A stretch of DNA of 64,000 bases, taken from contig NZ_CP062803.1 in assembly GCF_008801925.2 (NCBI RefSeq), positions 2,170,001 through 2,234,000 on the forward strand, written 5' to 3'. The first letter of the stretch is position 1. The number at the start of each line of letters is the position of its first letter. The DNA comes from Cupriavidus basilensis (lineage in GTDB: Bacteria > Pseudomonadota > Gammaproteobacteria > Burkholderiales > Burkholderiaceae). Both the position numbers and the translations under genes were made by a program. The notes under the pieces were generated by a model. The model was not told the DNA's origin and ran no database searches. It was given only the letters and a program-made list of their open reading frames with translations. Below, in pieces: positions 11,201 through 19,390 of this stretch.

Positions 11201-14200
11201 CGTGCCGTTGATCAGCAGTCGCGGGGCCACGATGGCATTCAGGTCCGCGGCGCGGACCGAGGCGCCGCCGAACCCCGGCGTGGCGGCATCCGCGACAATC
11301 TCGCCCACGTTCGACAGCGCCACGGATCCGTCAATCCCGCCCGCGACGCCCCGCAGCCGCGCGGTTCCCGCGAAACTCAGCGCCGAAATGCCAGGCAGCG
11401 TGTCGGGCTGCTCGAACTTGATCTGCAGGATCTTGCCGTCGCCCGGCAGCAGCGGGCGCAGGCCGCCGAACTGCGCCGCCCCGGCGGTGAAGAAGTCGGC
11501 GTAGCCTTGTTCGTTGTACTGCGCGTAGCGGCGCACGGCCGTCCCCGGCGTGATCAGCGCCGTCAGCGGCAAGGCGCCGCGGAAACCGGTGTTGGCGGTG
11601 CCAGTCTGGACCGCGATGGCATAGGTGCCGTTGCCGACCGCGGCGACGCCGCCGAGCGGCTTGCCGCCGCCCGCGCCAAGCTCCACCCGGTAGGCGCCGG
11701 GCAGCAGCGCGTAGTTGGAGGGCAGCAGCGTGTAGGTGCCCGCCGCCAGGCCGGGCACGCCCCCGCCCACGGTGATCTGCTGGCCGATGGCCGGGTCGCC
11801 AGCGCCGTTCTCCGGTGCCACCGGCGCGTAGCCGGAGGCATATCCAGGCAGGATGGCGTAGACCTTGTCGCTCGCCTTGCTCAGCGGCGCGGCCGGGTTG
11901 GCGTTGACCAGCGGCGTGGTGAGGATGTTGACCGAGCCGCCGCGGCCCGAGACGAATCCCGCGCCGGTCAGCGTGCCGCCGCCAGAAAGGTCCAGCGTCG
12001 CCCCGCCCTGGACGTTGACGGCCTGCGCGTCCAGCGTGATGCCGGGCCCGGAGCGCAAGGTGCTATTGCCGGTGAAGCCGGTAAGGGCCAGGGGCAGCAC
12101 GCTGGCGCCGCCGTAGGTGTAGGTCACGCCGTCGATGGTGCCGCCATAGGGAATGGCCAGGCCTGCCATCGAGACGGAGGTCAGGCTGCCAGGCAGCAGG
12201 TCCACCCGCTGCGTCGCCGGGTAGTTGGTGCCCAGCGTGATGGCGCCGAAGGGGGCGCGCACGATGCCGCCCTGCTCGATGATGGCCGCCTGGAAGCTGA
12301 GGCTGCCGAACACGGACAGGGGAGCGTGCGGCACGTCTGGCGTGGTGCGCCCGATCGTCAGCTTCGCCCCGTAGCCCGGATTGTTCTGCCCCGCGATGAC
12401 AGTGGCCCTCGCATTGGTGGCCGGGTACACCTGGGCCGCCTGGAGGTCGACGTCCCAGGCGCTGGCAAGCGTCGTCCCCTGGTCTACGGTGGTGGGCAGG
12501 AAGCGGATATCGCCCTGGCCGACCAGCCGGGTCGCCCGGAAGCCAGGCGACGGCGTGTGGACATAGGTGTAGGTCGAGCTGTCGTAATGGGCGGTGTCCG
12601 CCGAGAACACGATCAGCCCCTGCACGTCGATCTGGTTGGCATTGGCCTCGAAAGTTGCGACGGTCGGCGTGTTCGCGGCACCCGGATTACTGATGGAGCC
12701 ACTGGTGAATCCATCCCGGTAGATGACGGGCGTACCGCCGAGCAGGATATAGGGCGCCGCCAGGCGCACGTTGCCGGTGGCCGCCGGCGTGGAAGCATCG
12801 GGCGGCCCTGCCAGCACTGGCCCGGACGTAAAGGCTCCAGCGGTGAGCGACAGGCTCCTGCCGAGCGCGAGCGAGACGTCGCCCGAGAATTGCATGTAGT
12901 CGCCGGACTTCAGCGCGAGCACATCAAAGCCGCCCGCCTTGACCATGTCGGCGCTCACCGCGGCCTGCCCGAAGGGCAACGTTGCGACAGCCGCACGGGC
13001 TGAACCCGCCGGTGCGCCCGTCGGCAACGCGAGCGGCAACGCACGCGCCTGCGTCACCGTCATCGTACTGGGCACGAGGACCCCGCTGGGCGCCAGCCCG
13101 GTGGCAAAGCTCCTGGTATCGAATTGCGGGGTATTCAGCGCAATCGACAGGCTGCCGCCGCTCGCTCCGGCACCGCCAGTGGCGGCATGCAGGTTGCCAT
13201 CCAGGTAGAGCCCGCTCAGCGAATCGAGCGAGATGGCGCCACCATTGCTCGCCAGCGTGAGAGCGCCGCCCGACGCGGCCCGCGCATTCACCGTACCCGC
13301 ATCGACCACGACGCGAGTGCCGTCGGCGTCCAGCTCGGCGCCCGGGCGCACCACCACGAACGCGGTGCCGCCGCTGAGCTTGACGGTGCCGCCATCCATA
13401 GCCGTGCCATAGCCGCGCCCCTGGGCATCCACCGCCGCATAGGCCTGGCCCGAGACATCGAGCCTGGCGCTCGGGCCGACCCACACCGACACGCCGCGGC
13501 CGACACCGGCCGCATCGAAATTGCGCAGGGTGTCGACGGAGCCGTCGGCTTCGTTGACCAGGCTGATGCTGCCGCCGTGCGCCGTCAGCGTGCCATCGAT
13601 ATCGATCTGCCCGGTGGCGTCGATCTTGATGCTCTGCCCCGAATCGACGGCGATGGAGGCGCCTTTTTCCATGATGATCGACCCGCCGCCCGTCAGGAGG
13701 CCGTTCTGGCTGCGGGTCTGCGAGCGCAGCGTGAGGCTGGCGCCCCCGCGCTGCGAGAGCGTCGCGCCCTGCGGGTGTTCGGCATACAGCGGCGGCAGCC
13801 ACAAAGACATCGCCGCAGAGGGATCGCTGCCCGAGGGCGCCACGAGACTGTCGGCGGTGAGCCGGTACACCGGCATCGCCGGCGCGATGTCGGAGCCCGC
13901 CACCAGCATGCCCAGCCCGGCATTGATGTCGTAGTTGGAGAAGCCCGCGCGGAAAAACGCAGGGCTAAGCGCCGGGGCCGGCGCCACCGACACCGTCTGC
14001 GGCAGGGCCGTGCCCGGTGGGATCACCGTGCCGGCCTGGTAGGTCATATCCTGCGCCTGCACCGAGCCGGCGGCATAGACGACGTTGTAAGGGTTGATCG
14101 GCAGGCCCTTCGGGAAGACGCGCGAGGGGATCACCGTACCGGCCGTGATCGTGCCCGAGCCGGCCACCCCGGTGATGAGCGTCCCCGCCGGCACCAGCTG

Positions 14201-17200
14201 GCCGGGAAAGTAATAGACCAGGCTGCCATTGCTGTCCCTGGAATTCACCGGACTCATCCCGTTCGGGACCACCCAGTCGGCCGCGGTCGGGATGCCGGGC
14301 CCACCCGACACCGCGATATCGATGGGAACAGGTACGTCCAGCGGCAGCGTGTTGTGGGTCTCGGTCAGCGTGAAGGGCAAGGGCTGCCCGGCGGCAATGG
14401 TCAGCGGCCGCGTGAGCTGCATCCGCAGCGGCGCCGGCGTGCCGGTGGCTAGCACGCCGCCGGCCAGCGAGGCGTTCTCGCCGACCAGCACATTGTTCGG
14501 CGAGGACAAGGTCAGCGCGCCGCCGCCGTTGATGCCGGCCGCGCGGATCGCACCGTCCAGCACCATATTGCCGGTGACAGCGCTGACGCCGCCGGACACG
14601 TCGCCGGCGATGAGCGTGACATTGCCGCCCTTGCCGCCCACGGTCTTGCCGTTGGCCAGGATAGCCGCGCCGGATGAGACGTCGATCACGCTGCCGCCGG
14701 CGATCGTCACGTCTTGCGAGCCGTCGATCGTGACGTTGCCGCCATTGACATAGGCAAGCCCGGCAAGCCTGGCCGGATCGATGCGCGCATTGGTCCACAT
14801 GCCGCGCACGTCGATCGTCCTGCCGGCCTCGAGCGTCAGTTGCGATGTGCCGTCGGCCGCCACCAGCGCGCCGGGATAGCGGTCACCTGCGCGCGTGAAC
14901 AGGTTCGACACGTTCACCGTGCCGCCGTGCGCCGTGATATTGGCATTGACGTCGACATTGGGCGCCACCAGGCTCAGCTGGCCGCCATCGGCGAGCACCA
15001 GCGGCTGGCTCACCACGATGCGCCCGCCGCTGGCCAGGTCCAGCGCGCCGAGCTGGAAACCGTTCAACATGCCCGCGTCCAGCCACACCGTGTTCTGCCG
15101 CTGCGGGTCGAGCGTGTCCGCCGCCCCCATGCCCGGTGTCACGCCCACCTCCGTGCCGATCTTCACCTCGCTGTTGAACACCCCCGTGCGCCCCGGCCCC
15201 GTGTACTGCCCCAGTGCCAGCCCGCCCGCCTGCGCCACGGCGTACTGCCCCTGCTTGTAGCCGTCGGCGAGGCCGGCCGCGTGCGCCTGCGTCTGCTGCG
15301 CCCCGTTGAAGACCCGGGCTACCACCTCGCCTTCGAGTACCGCCGTCGGTGCGCTCACCTGCAGGCGACCCGCGTCGCGGCCCACCGTGTAGCCGTTCTG
15401 CAGCACCTGCTGCGGCGCGATCAGCGGGCTCGCATACGACTGCGTCGCCGTCTTGCCCCAGCGCGGGTGCTCGTCGTCGAAGCCGGTGTAGACCCCCGTG
15501 TACAACACCCCCGCCTGCGCGTTATTGGCGTTGCTCAGCGTCCCGTCCGCCCCCTTGAACCACGTCTGCCTCAGGTATCTCGTCTGCACGTCCAGGCTGC
15601 CGCCCGACAGGTTGATCGACGAGCCCGCCTGCGTCACCACCTCCTTGCCGCCCAGCGTTACCGTGCCGCCCTGCGCCGCCCACTCGCCGATCCGGTGTCC
15701 CTGGTTGCCCAGGTAGCCGCCCACCTCCAGCAGCCCGCCCCCCGTGTACCAGCGCTCGGTCGCGTAGCCGCCCACGCCCGCCGGCACGTACACCAGCCGC
15801 CGCCGGTCGATCCACACGTTCGCATTGAGCAGGTTCCCGCTGTCGCGGTTGCCCGGCGCGTCGCGCTGCTCGTTGCCCTGCACATTGACCTTCACGTTGT
15901 TCGTGTCCATCGCCAGCGCCACGCCCACCGCCCCCGACACATCCAGCTGCGCCCGGTTGGCCACGAAGCTACGCCCCGTCGCGCTCACCGCGATCTGCCC
16001 GCCCGTGGCCAGCGTCAGTGAATCGCCCTGGAACAGCACATCGCCCCCGCTGACGATCTCCACCCGCGACTGGTCGCGCCGGTCCGACAGTCTCGACAGG
16101 TTGTCGAACAGCCCCGATGCCGCCCCCCCGCGCAGCAGGTCCTGCGCCGCCGAGTCCTGGATCAGCGCGTCACGCTGGCTGTCCAGCGCCGTGGACTTGC
16201 CGTCGTCGTCGATCAGCACCGCCGTCACCGCGCCCGGCCCCAGCGTCACCCGCCCCTGCGTGTCCGCCGCCGAGTTCAGCAGGTGCACCGTGCCGCGCGT
16301 GTTGACCGTGGTGGTCGCCACCGCCACCCCGAGCTGCTGCACGTCGCGCCCGGCCAGCGTCACGTCGCCCTCCGTGGCCAGGATCAGCCCGCTGTTGGCC
16401 ACCTTGCCCGCGCTGCCGCCGGCCACGAACTGCGGCGAGATCTCATTGCCGCGCGTGGTCGACGTGGTGTTGCCGTCGGTGCCCACCCCGCGCCGGATCA
16501 CAAAGCTGTCGCCCGCGGCCAGCGCCGCCTGCCCGCGCGGCGTGGCGATCGTGCCCGCATTGCCGACCTCCGCGCCCAGCAGCAGCACATAGCCCCCGCC
16601 CTGCGTCACCGTGGCCGGCGTGCGCGTAGCAATCCGCGCGCCGGCCTGCACCTCCACCTTGCCCAGGGCATCGGTGAAGCTTGGCGTCGTGCCATTGAGC
16701 CCGTAGATGCCGTTGCTCGTGAACTGGCTGTCGGTGATGCGCGCGGCGGCCGCCACCAGGTTGCGCGTGTCGACCTGGCTGGTGCCGCTGAAGATGACGC
16801 CATTGCGGTTGACGATCATCACCGTGCCATCACCCCGGATCTGCCCCTGGATCTGGCTCGGCCGTGCCTGCGGGTCGTTGACGCGGTTCAGCACCGCCCA
16901 GTCCGCCTGCTGCTTGAAATCCACCGTGGTGTTGCGCCCGACGTTGAAGGTCTCCCAGTTCAGCACCGCGCGGTCCGCGGTCTGCTGGATCGCCACCGTC
17001 GTCTTGCCGTCGGACACCGTCTGCGCCGGTGCGTTGGCGTTGACCCAACCCTGCGTAAGGCTGTGGGTGTCGATCTTCAGGCCGCCCTCGGCCAGCCCGT
17101 CCGGCACCGTGGCGTTCGCCGCCGCGGCGGCCGCGCGCGCGCTGGCCTGCGCCGCCTGCATCGCCGCAATGCCCTGTGCGGCCGTGCCCAGGTTGGCCAG

Positions 17201-17494
17201 CGAGCGCTGCAGCTCGGCGTTGGCCTGTTGCTGCTGCGCCGAGGGGCTGGCCAGCGCCGACACCGGCATGCCGTTGGGCAGGCGCCCGGTCTGCTGCGCC
17301 GCGCTCTGCGTCGCGCCCTTGGCCGCAAACCATGCACTGCTGAATGCTTGCTGCGCCTGCGCCGTGCCCCAGACCCCGCCAGTGGCAAGCACCATGGCAA
17401 CGGCCCGGGTCAGCGGCGCCATGCGCAATGGCCATGCCGCCGGTGCCAGGTGTCGTGATTTCGCTATTGCGCACTTGCGCCCGCGTGTGCTCAT
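5204..17494 (-). CDS. Giant filamentous haemagglutinin-family secreted adhesin (TpsA, DUF3739 type)
   Basis: The product is 4096 residues. A long signal peptide ends near residue 47 (GTAQA). A TPS/haemagglutination-activity domain follows at roughly 130-400, including NRNGVIF at 229-235, the equivalent of the NPNGI secretion motif. The middle is a beta-helix-like series of Gly/Ala/Asn-rich repeats (recurrent GG.(I/V).(I/L) patterns). The C-terminal region near 3900-3990 carries the DUF3739-type sequence with VDLVAPLGTIDAGEAGIRVS. Such proteins cross the outer membrane through a TpsB pore and act in adhesion or biofilm. AGGACT lies seven bases before the ATG. No TpsB gene is visible in the window. 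It is the last gene of the ECF/FecR locus and has its own ECF-type promoter. Cys is almost absent, typical of exported fibres. Confidence 0.93.
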   Translation of the reverse strand: MSTRGRKCAIAKSRHLAPAAWPLRMAPLTRAVAMVLATGGVWGTAQAQQAFSSAWFAAKGATQSAAQQTGRLPNGMPVSALASPSAQQQQANAELQRSLANLGTAAQGIAAMQAAQASARAAAAAANATVPDGLAEGGLKIDTHSLTQGWVNANAPAQTVSDGKTTVAIQQTADRAVLNWETFNVGRNTTVDFKQQADWAVLNRVNDPQARPSQIQGQIRGDGTVMIVNRNGVIFSGTSQVDTRNLVAAAARITDSQFTSNGIYGLNGTTPSFTDALGKVEVQAGARIATRTPATVTQGGGYVLLLGAEVGNAGTIATPRGQAALAAGDSFVIRRGVGTDGNTTSTTRGNEISPQFVAGGSAGKVANSGLILATEGDVTLAGRDVQQLGVAVATTTVNTRGTVHLLNSAADTQGRVTLGPGAVTAVLIDDDGKSTALDSQRDALIQDSAAQDLLRGGAASGLFDNLSRLSDRRDQSRVEIVSGGDVLFQGDSLTLATGGQIAVSATGRSFVANRAQLDVSGAVGVALAMDTNNVKVNVQGNEQRDAPGNRDSGNLLNANVWIDRRRLVYVPAGVGGYATERWYTGGGLLEVGGYLGNQGHRIGEWAAQGGTVTLGGKEVVTQAGSSINLSGGSLDVQTRYLRQTWFKGADGTLSNANNAQAGVLYTGVYTGFDDEHPRWGKTATQSYASPLIAPQQVLQNGYTVGRDAGRLQVSAPTAVLEGEVVARVFNGAQQTQAHAAGLADGYKQGQYAVAQAGGLALGQYTGPGRTGVFNSEVKIGTEVGVTPGMGAADTLDPQRQNTVWLDAGMLNGFQLGALDLASGGRIVVSQPLVLADGGQLSLVAPNVDVNANITAHGGTVNVSNLFTRAGDRYPGALVAADGTSQLTLEAGRTIDVRGMWTNARIDPARLAGLAYVNGGNVTIDGSQDVTIAGGSVIDVSSGAAILANGKTVGGKGGNVTLIAGDVSGGVSAVTGNMVLDGAIRAAGINGGGALTLSSPNNVLVGENASLAGGVLATGTPAPLRMQLTRPLTIAAGQPLPFTLTETHNTLPLDVPVPIDIAVSGGPGIPTAADWVVPNGMSPVNSRDSNGSLVYYFPGQLVPAGTLITGVAGSGTITAGTVIPSRVFPKGLPINPYNVVYAAGSVQAQDMTYQAGTVIPPGTALPQTVSVAPAPALSPAFFRAGFSNYDINAGLGMLVAGSDIAPAMPVYRLTADSLVAPSGSDPSAAMSLWLPPLYAEHPQGATLSQRGGASLTLRSQTRSQNGLLTGGGSIIMEKGASIAVDSGQSIKIDATGQIDIDGTLTAHGGSISLVNEADGSVDTLRNFDAAGVGRGVSVWVGPSARLDVSGQAYAAVDAQGRGYGTAMDGGTVKLSGGTAFVVVRPGAELDADGTRVVVDAGTVNARAASGGALTLASNGGAISLDSLSGLYLDGNLHAATGGAGASGGSLSIALNTPQFDTRSFATGLAPSGVLVPSTMTVTQARALPLALPTGAPAGSARAAVATLPFGQAAVSADMVKAGGFDVLALKSGDYMQFSGDVSLALGRSLSLTAGAFTSGPVLAGPPDASTPAATGNVRLAAPYILLGGTPVIYRDGFTSGSISNPGAANTPTVATFEANANQIDVQGLIVFSADTAHYDSSTYTYVHTPSPGFRATRLVGQGDIRFLPTTVDQGTTLASAWDVDLQAAQVYPATNARATVIAGQNNPGYGAKLTIGRTTPDVPHAPLSVFGSLSFQAAIIEQGGIVRAPFGAITLGTNYPATQRVDLLPGSLTSVSMAGLAIPYGGTIDGVTYTYGGASVLPLALTGFTGNSTLRSGPGITLDAQAVNVQGGATLDLSGGGTLTGAGFVSGRGGSVNILTTPLVNANPAAPLSKASDKVYAILPGYASGYAPVAPENGAGDPAIGQQITVGGGVPGLAAGTYTLLPSNYALLPGAYRVELGAGGGKPLGGVAAVGNGTYAIAVQTGTANTGFRGALPLTALITPGTAVRRYAQYNEQGYADFFTAGAAQFGGLRPLLPGDGKILQIKFEQPDTLPGISALSFAGTARLRGVAGGIDGSVALSNVGEIVADAATPGFGGASVRAADLNAIVAPRLLINGTVGVINGTLMFQGGQDLAIRDGVTLQAGELVLVGGNIGVGNNVNLSTIGQGGTPFDSASTGMGYTTGYGTSVLALSNGKLDFLGSQGTGAITIGAGAQLYSEGTLAFATNGGVNMDSGARFGSRNIALAMNTINVGSSGDIAAAGAPAGLLFDQALFNRLVSGDLPRGVPALQTITLGASSAINLFGSAGLDAAGAGINLVLNTPAIYGWGRAGDHATIAAGKITWNALASATPPAIAGDGPGTGLGTLDLVAREIDLGQFVSLDNGKASRTVHGFGNVNLRASEKIVSAGNGSLFVYQAPSADPSDVFGQSGTGGNLTLATPMLTGMQKSIMAYTAGGALNVLAPQGQAPSQANSTIAGAQIDLGGDSVAIGSTILLPSGKLVVNATHDIALDAGSRIDLSGQPATIQRATVYGFGGTASFNSAQGGVVQAGGAVIDVSAIHANAGEITIDAGKGRVALNGTLNGGATDGQASGGFSARAATFADFAGLNAALTRGGFFDARSFTARQGDLVVGDGVKAHKVSIATDGGQLTVTGTIDASGAAPGTIRLSAANGLTLASGAVLDAHGTVLQADSYGLPVEARNRGHVELSAAHGVLTLLPGATIDLSTPGSVAYGDVVLNAQRVGATASSATGAGAPANATGNDVAISAAGPLTIRGTRGIQLNGFATYANAPADQGDPVGQVITQGWLDLVDRDSQVFTAGALANAGLQGRMAGLSAYGSALHLRPGVEVVSATPQGNLTVSGDVDLAGYRYGPGANRDTTSASYGAGEPLALVIRAGGNLAVKGSISDGFRAVAGKPAVYDGVLDITNSPEFSLQDGYWGTPGASYVASKDVYLMTSWTVPNDDFYNYLGGLIGSDGTIYYVGDAIPAGTKLSASGGLLFEAGIRLPGVAMALVSKGTPGAAAASAAATMLAAGAPSASLRLVAGADLAGSDRRALQTVRALNGSGNLTLNDPSYNASLNGSYFSVLRTGTGNLELLAGGSFSEATPYGVYTAGTQSAPILAADGSNPYDIIATRGGGLHAWYPEHGGDLLLMAQQDVTGSVQIANNNSRYVDSDLTGNWLWRQGGGVSTDPTAWWINFGALTRTSGWKVDSTMTGFQGIGTLGGGNLTVIAGRNAGVTGSGPTGLDLAVASTGRVLADGTVVATGGGDLTLKIGGGLNPVLPTSIQVPDYYGAITNLRGDINVDAGSIGALAVAQGGALFTSFDPRAVEANVFKRSAKTPGPTVTPGDGVVNITTRGDLVIAGAADAGMGPPVDQAGIPYLLRNADGSTTLVPNGGTSAFTLWTPGSAIKLYSAGGDVAPLPGGTAGNNVQNSNGFYPGTLIVAAANGDIRFAEPLPGLSYPVLELVPSPRGQLELLAAGSIYGSSQVVAMSGADMSTLATPLRPVFETSVGGGGTNNASPTSAYLGFTRSSPIAFGPDTPLGNLHAADDQPALVYAGKDIVDLALGQVQNPSPGFGPGSFQPFPTTWYAAAKPFQVIAGRDIVGTGTTPSASLNLDAGDITLIQAGRDIFRQSVTIAGPGLLQLQAGRNLYQGYDGSLTSAGDIINPSNKSGGAGITVLAGAGATGPDYAGFARLYFDAANQLNAGTPLAGSGKVAHAYDAELLAWLRQRFGYKGAAADALAYFLALPGEQQGVFARQVYFQELLLGGREYNDPASSRYGSYLRGREAIATLFPATDARGNAIAYQGDITMFSSITGSTTVNGQTVPIITDAGVHTNFGGGIQMLNPGGKTLVGVEGVPAGAGAGLLTQGAGDIALYAKGSILLGLSRIMTTFGGSIQGWSSEGDINAGRGSKTTVVYTPPKRVYDALGNVTVSPNVPSSGAGIATLSPIPEVPPGDVDLVAPLGTIDAGEAGIRVSGNVNFAALQVVNAANVQVQGKSTGLPVVATVNVGAMTNASSTASQAAAAAQDAMSRDRAAQRQNLPSIFTVRMLDAGPESSSPADGESKKVPAGALQSSEPYDPASPVQFVGLGGRFNPAQLERLTDDERRNLKQIR

Positions 17495-17530
17495 CTGAAG
17501 TCCTGCCCAATAGTTGAGTCGATTCCGCTA

Positions 17531-17558
17531 CGGCAGCCCGCCCGGTGCCGGGCTGCCG
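17531..17558 (-). promoter_or_regulatory. Hairpin in the haemagglutinin mRNA leader
   Basis: CGGCAGCCCG and CGGGCTGCCG form a perfect 10-bp stem with an 8-base loop. It lies 37 bases before the haemagglutinin start and downstream of the ECF-type promoter, so it would be in the 5' leader of the mRNA. No U-run follows, so it may stabilise the long transcript or tune translation rather than terminate. Confidence 0.45.
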
Positions 17559-17621
17559 CGTCCTTCGAGTTTTGTTTGATTCCGCTTCGCAGTAAGCGGC
17601 AACAGGAACTCGCTGAGACAA

Positions 17622-17657
17622 GACGAATGGCTACCGCCAGATCCCTCAACTATTTTT
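17622..17657 (-). promoter_or_regulatory. ECF-type promoter of the haemagglutinin gene
   Basis: Read on the minus strand, AAAAAATAGTTGAGGGAT is followed after 11 bases by CATTCGTC. The same two blocks with exactly the same spacing occur upstream of the fecR-like gene. The -10 block ends in CGTC, typical of ECF promoters. It lies about 130 bases before the haemagglutinin ATG. Conservation of both blocks with unrelated sequence between them is the evidence. Confidence 0.65.
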
Positions 17658-17767
17658 TGACTTTGCACTTTCTCGCCGGGCGACAGCGGCGAACCTCGTG
17701 AGGCGGTGGGCCTTCCACACCCGATGCACTTTGCGCGGCGCAAAGGCCAGCCCTCGTGCCGGACAGC

Positions 17768-18760
17768 TCAACTCAGGACCAGCAGTCCTCCTGGCAAGGA
17801 CGTGGCTTCAAGCTTGTAGGTACGCTCGATTTGCCATAACACCGCGTCGAGAGACGTAACCAGGAATCGACCGCTCACCAGATGGGCGCGAACAGCGGCG
17901 TTCACCAGCACGACACGGCCGGGGCGATAGCGGTTGATCTCTTCGACCACCTCGGCAAGCGGCGTATTGCGGAATACCATTTCTCCGGTGCGCCAAGCCG
18001 CCACTTCCTGCGGATCAGCGCCGGCGACGGGGCTGACGATACGATCGTCGTAGATGGCTTGCTGCCGAGCCAGGAGTGCGCGAATCCCCGAGGGATGCTC
18101 CACGCGTGCGGCGCCCTCAAGACAGGTGACACAGACCTTGCCGTTGAGAGACTTTACGTCGAGGCGTCCCGATTCGGCTACGCTTCGGCCGGCTCCCGCC
18201 GTCACGACGAAGCGCTGGCCGTCCCGGGACAGGTCGACGGCGGCCTGTCCATTGATGAGTTCCAGGCCGACCATTTCGCCATGGTCCATCTGTCGTCGAA
18301 CGCTGGTCCGCGTGTTGAGCGTAACCAGAACACTGCCGGCACGCCCGATTTCCTGCCGCTCGCCGGCGGCGGTACGGTAGTCCGCCCTCCACTCCGTGAT
18401 TGCTGGCCAGGCCCCGAGGGGTGGGTACACCGCGGCAACGGCCGCTACGGCCGCAGCACTCACCGCCGCGCCCATGAATGCACGACGGCCCGACTGCATG
18501 GGGCGTCGTGCATGGCTGTGTGCGGCGGCGATCCCCGGATTGGCACGCAGCAATTCCCCTGCCGCCGGCTTCATCGCAGTCCAGAGCCGCCTGGCTTCGT
18601 TGAACGCTTCCTTATTGGCCGGGCTGCTCTGCAGCCAGCGTTGAAATCCTTGCGCATCCCATGCATTGACTTCGCGCGAGGTGAGCAAGCGCACCCAGGC
18701 CCGCGCTTCCTCCTGGAGCACGTCATTGGAGACGGCATGTTGGTCGATGGGTTTCTTCAC
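17768..18760 (-). CDS. FecR-family anti-sigma factor / signal transducer
   Basis: This 330-residue inner-membrane protein has a DUF4880-like cytoplasmic N-terminus (EARAWVRLLTSREVNAWD, with FQRWLQSSPANKEAFNEARRLW). A single hydrophobic segment lies near 93-112 (FMGAAVSAAAVAAVAAVYPP), and the periplasmic FecR domain spans about 125-225. The last ~75 residues resemble the STN-like end of FecR proteins (LAEVVEEINRYRPGRV). It would hold the ECF factor inactive or activate it on a periplasmic signal. The start is a GTG with a weak ribosome site. It follows the sigma gene after a 118-base gap that contains an ECF-type promoter, so it is likely autoregulated. Confidence 0.88.
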   Translation of the reverse strand: MKKPIDQHAVSNDVLQEEARAWVRLLTSREVNAWDAQGFQRWLQSSPANKEAFNEARRLWTAMKPAAGELLRANPGIAAAHSHARRPMQSGRRAFMGAAVSAAAVAAVAAVYPPLGAWPAITEWRADYRTAAGERQEIGRAGSVLVTLNTRTSVRRQMDHGEMVGLELINGQAAVDLSRDGQRFVVTAGAGRSVAESGRLDVKSLNGKVCVTCLEGAARVEHPSGIRALLARQQAIYDDRIVSPVAGADPQEVAAWRTGEMVFRNTPLAEVVEEINRYRPGRVVLVNAAVRAHLVSGRFLVTSLDAVLWQIERTYKLEATSLPGGLLVLS

Positions 18761-18850
18761 GATATCGAATCAAGCCACCATGACGACACGCGCTGGATAG
18801 AGTCGGCGAGCGGCGCGCAGCTTCGGCGCGGATTGCGTTTCACGAGTAAA

Positions 18851-18886
18851 GACGAATGACAATGCTCAAATCCCTCAACTATTTTT
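18851..18886 (-). promoter_or_regulatory. ECF-type promoter of the fecR-like gene
   Basis: The minus strand carries AAAAATAGTTGAGGGAT, then 11 bases, then CATTCGTC, the same arrangement as upstream of the haemagglutinin. It lies about 90 bases before the fecR GTG, with its upstream edge reaching the 3' end of the sigma gene. The paired conservation points to recognition by the sigma factor encoded just upstream. Confidence 0.65.
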
Positions 18887-19388
18887 GTCTGCTCGACATT
18901 TGGGCACAGAAATCGTGCGCGCGCTTCAATTCGTTCTCGACCGTGCGTATCGAAACCCCCAGTCGCTCGGCCACTTCCTTTTGCGGCAATCCTTCCCAGC
19001 GGACCAGCAGCAAGATTTGCCGCCGGCGCTCTGGCAAGCGCGCCATGATTCTGCTCAAGGCCTCAAGCTCGGCACGGTCTTCAACCACCTGCGCCGGACC
19101 GGGTGCGGGATCGGACAGCGCCATGAGAGCGTCAACGTCGTCTGTCGACAAGTTGCGGCTCTGCCTGCGCTGGATATCGACGGCGATATTGACCGCCATG
19201 CGCAGCAGATAGGCGCTCGGGCTCAGGATCGGCCCGCGGTTCTCCTGGCGCTGCAACCTCAGATAGGTATCGTGCAGAGCATCGCCGGCCAGATCATCGC
19301 TGCCCAGCACCCGCACGAGACTGCGCTTAAGTTTGGCGTAGCGATTGGCCAAATGGTCCAACAAGGCCGGCTGCACGTCGTCGGACAT
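18879..19388 (-). CDS. FecI-like ECF RNA polymerase sigma factor
   Basis: This 169-residue, two-domain ECF factor has region 2 at about 10-80 (DLAGDALHDTYLRLQRQ, AYLLRMAVNIAVDIQRR) and region 4 at about 110-165 (LPERRRQILLLVRWEGLPQKEVAERLG, IRTVENELKRA). The length is standard for FecI. The ATG lies two bases after the stop of the upstream STN gene, and its GGGGG ribosome site is inside that gene, so translation is probably coupled. It likely drives the two matching promoters in front of fecR and the haemagglutinin. Confidence 0.92.
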   Translation of the reverse strand: MSDDVQPALLDHLANRYAKLKRSLVRVLGSDDLAGDALHDTYLRLQRQENRGPILSPSAYLLRMAVNIAVDIQRRQSRNLSTDDVDALMALSDPAPGPAQVVEDRAELEALSRIMARLPERRRQILLLVRWEGLPQKEVAERLGVSIRTVENELKRAHDFCAQMSSRQK

Positions 19389-19390
19389 AG

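Noticed and set aside
6044..16021. Long open frames on the plus strand inside the haemagglutinin gene (for example 6044-8482 and 9029-10855)
   Set aside because: They are antisense shadows of the GC-rich repeat-coding frame, rich in Arg and without domains or ribosome sites.
17509..17518. Third copy of AATAGTTGAG on the plus strand as a promoter
   Set aside because: No CGTC-type -10 block follows at the right distance and it points into the fecR side. It is only mentioned as a curiosity.
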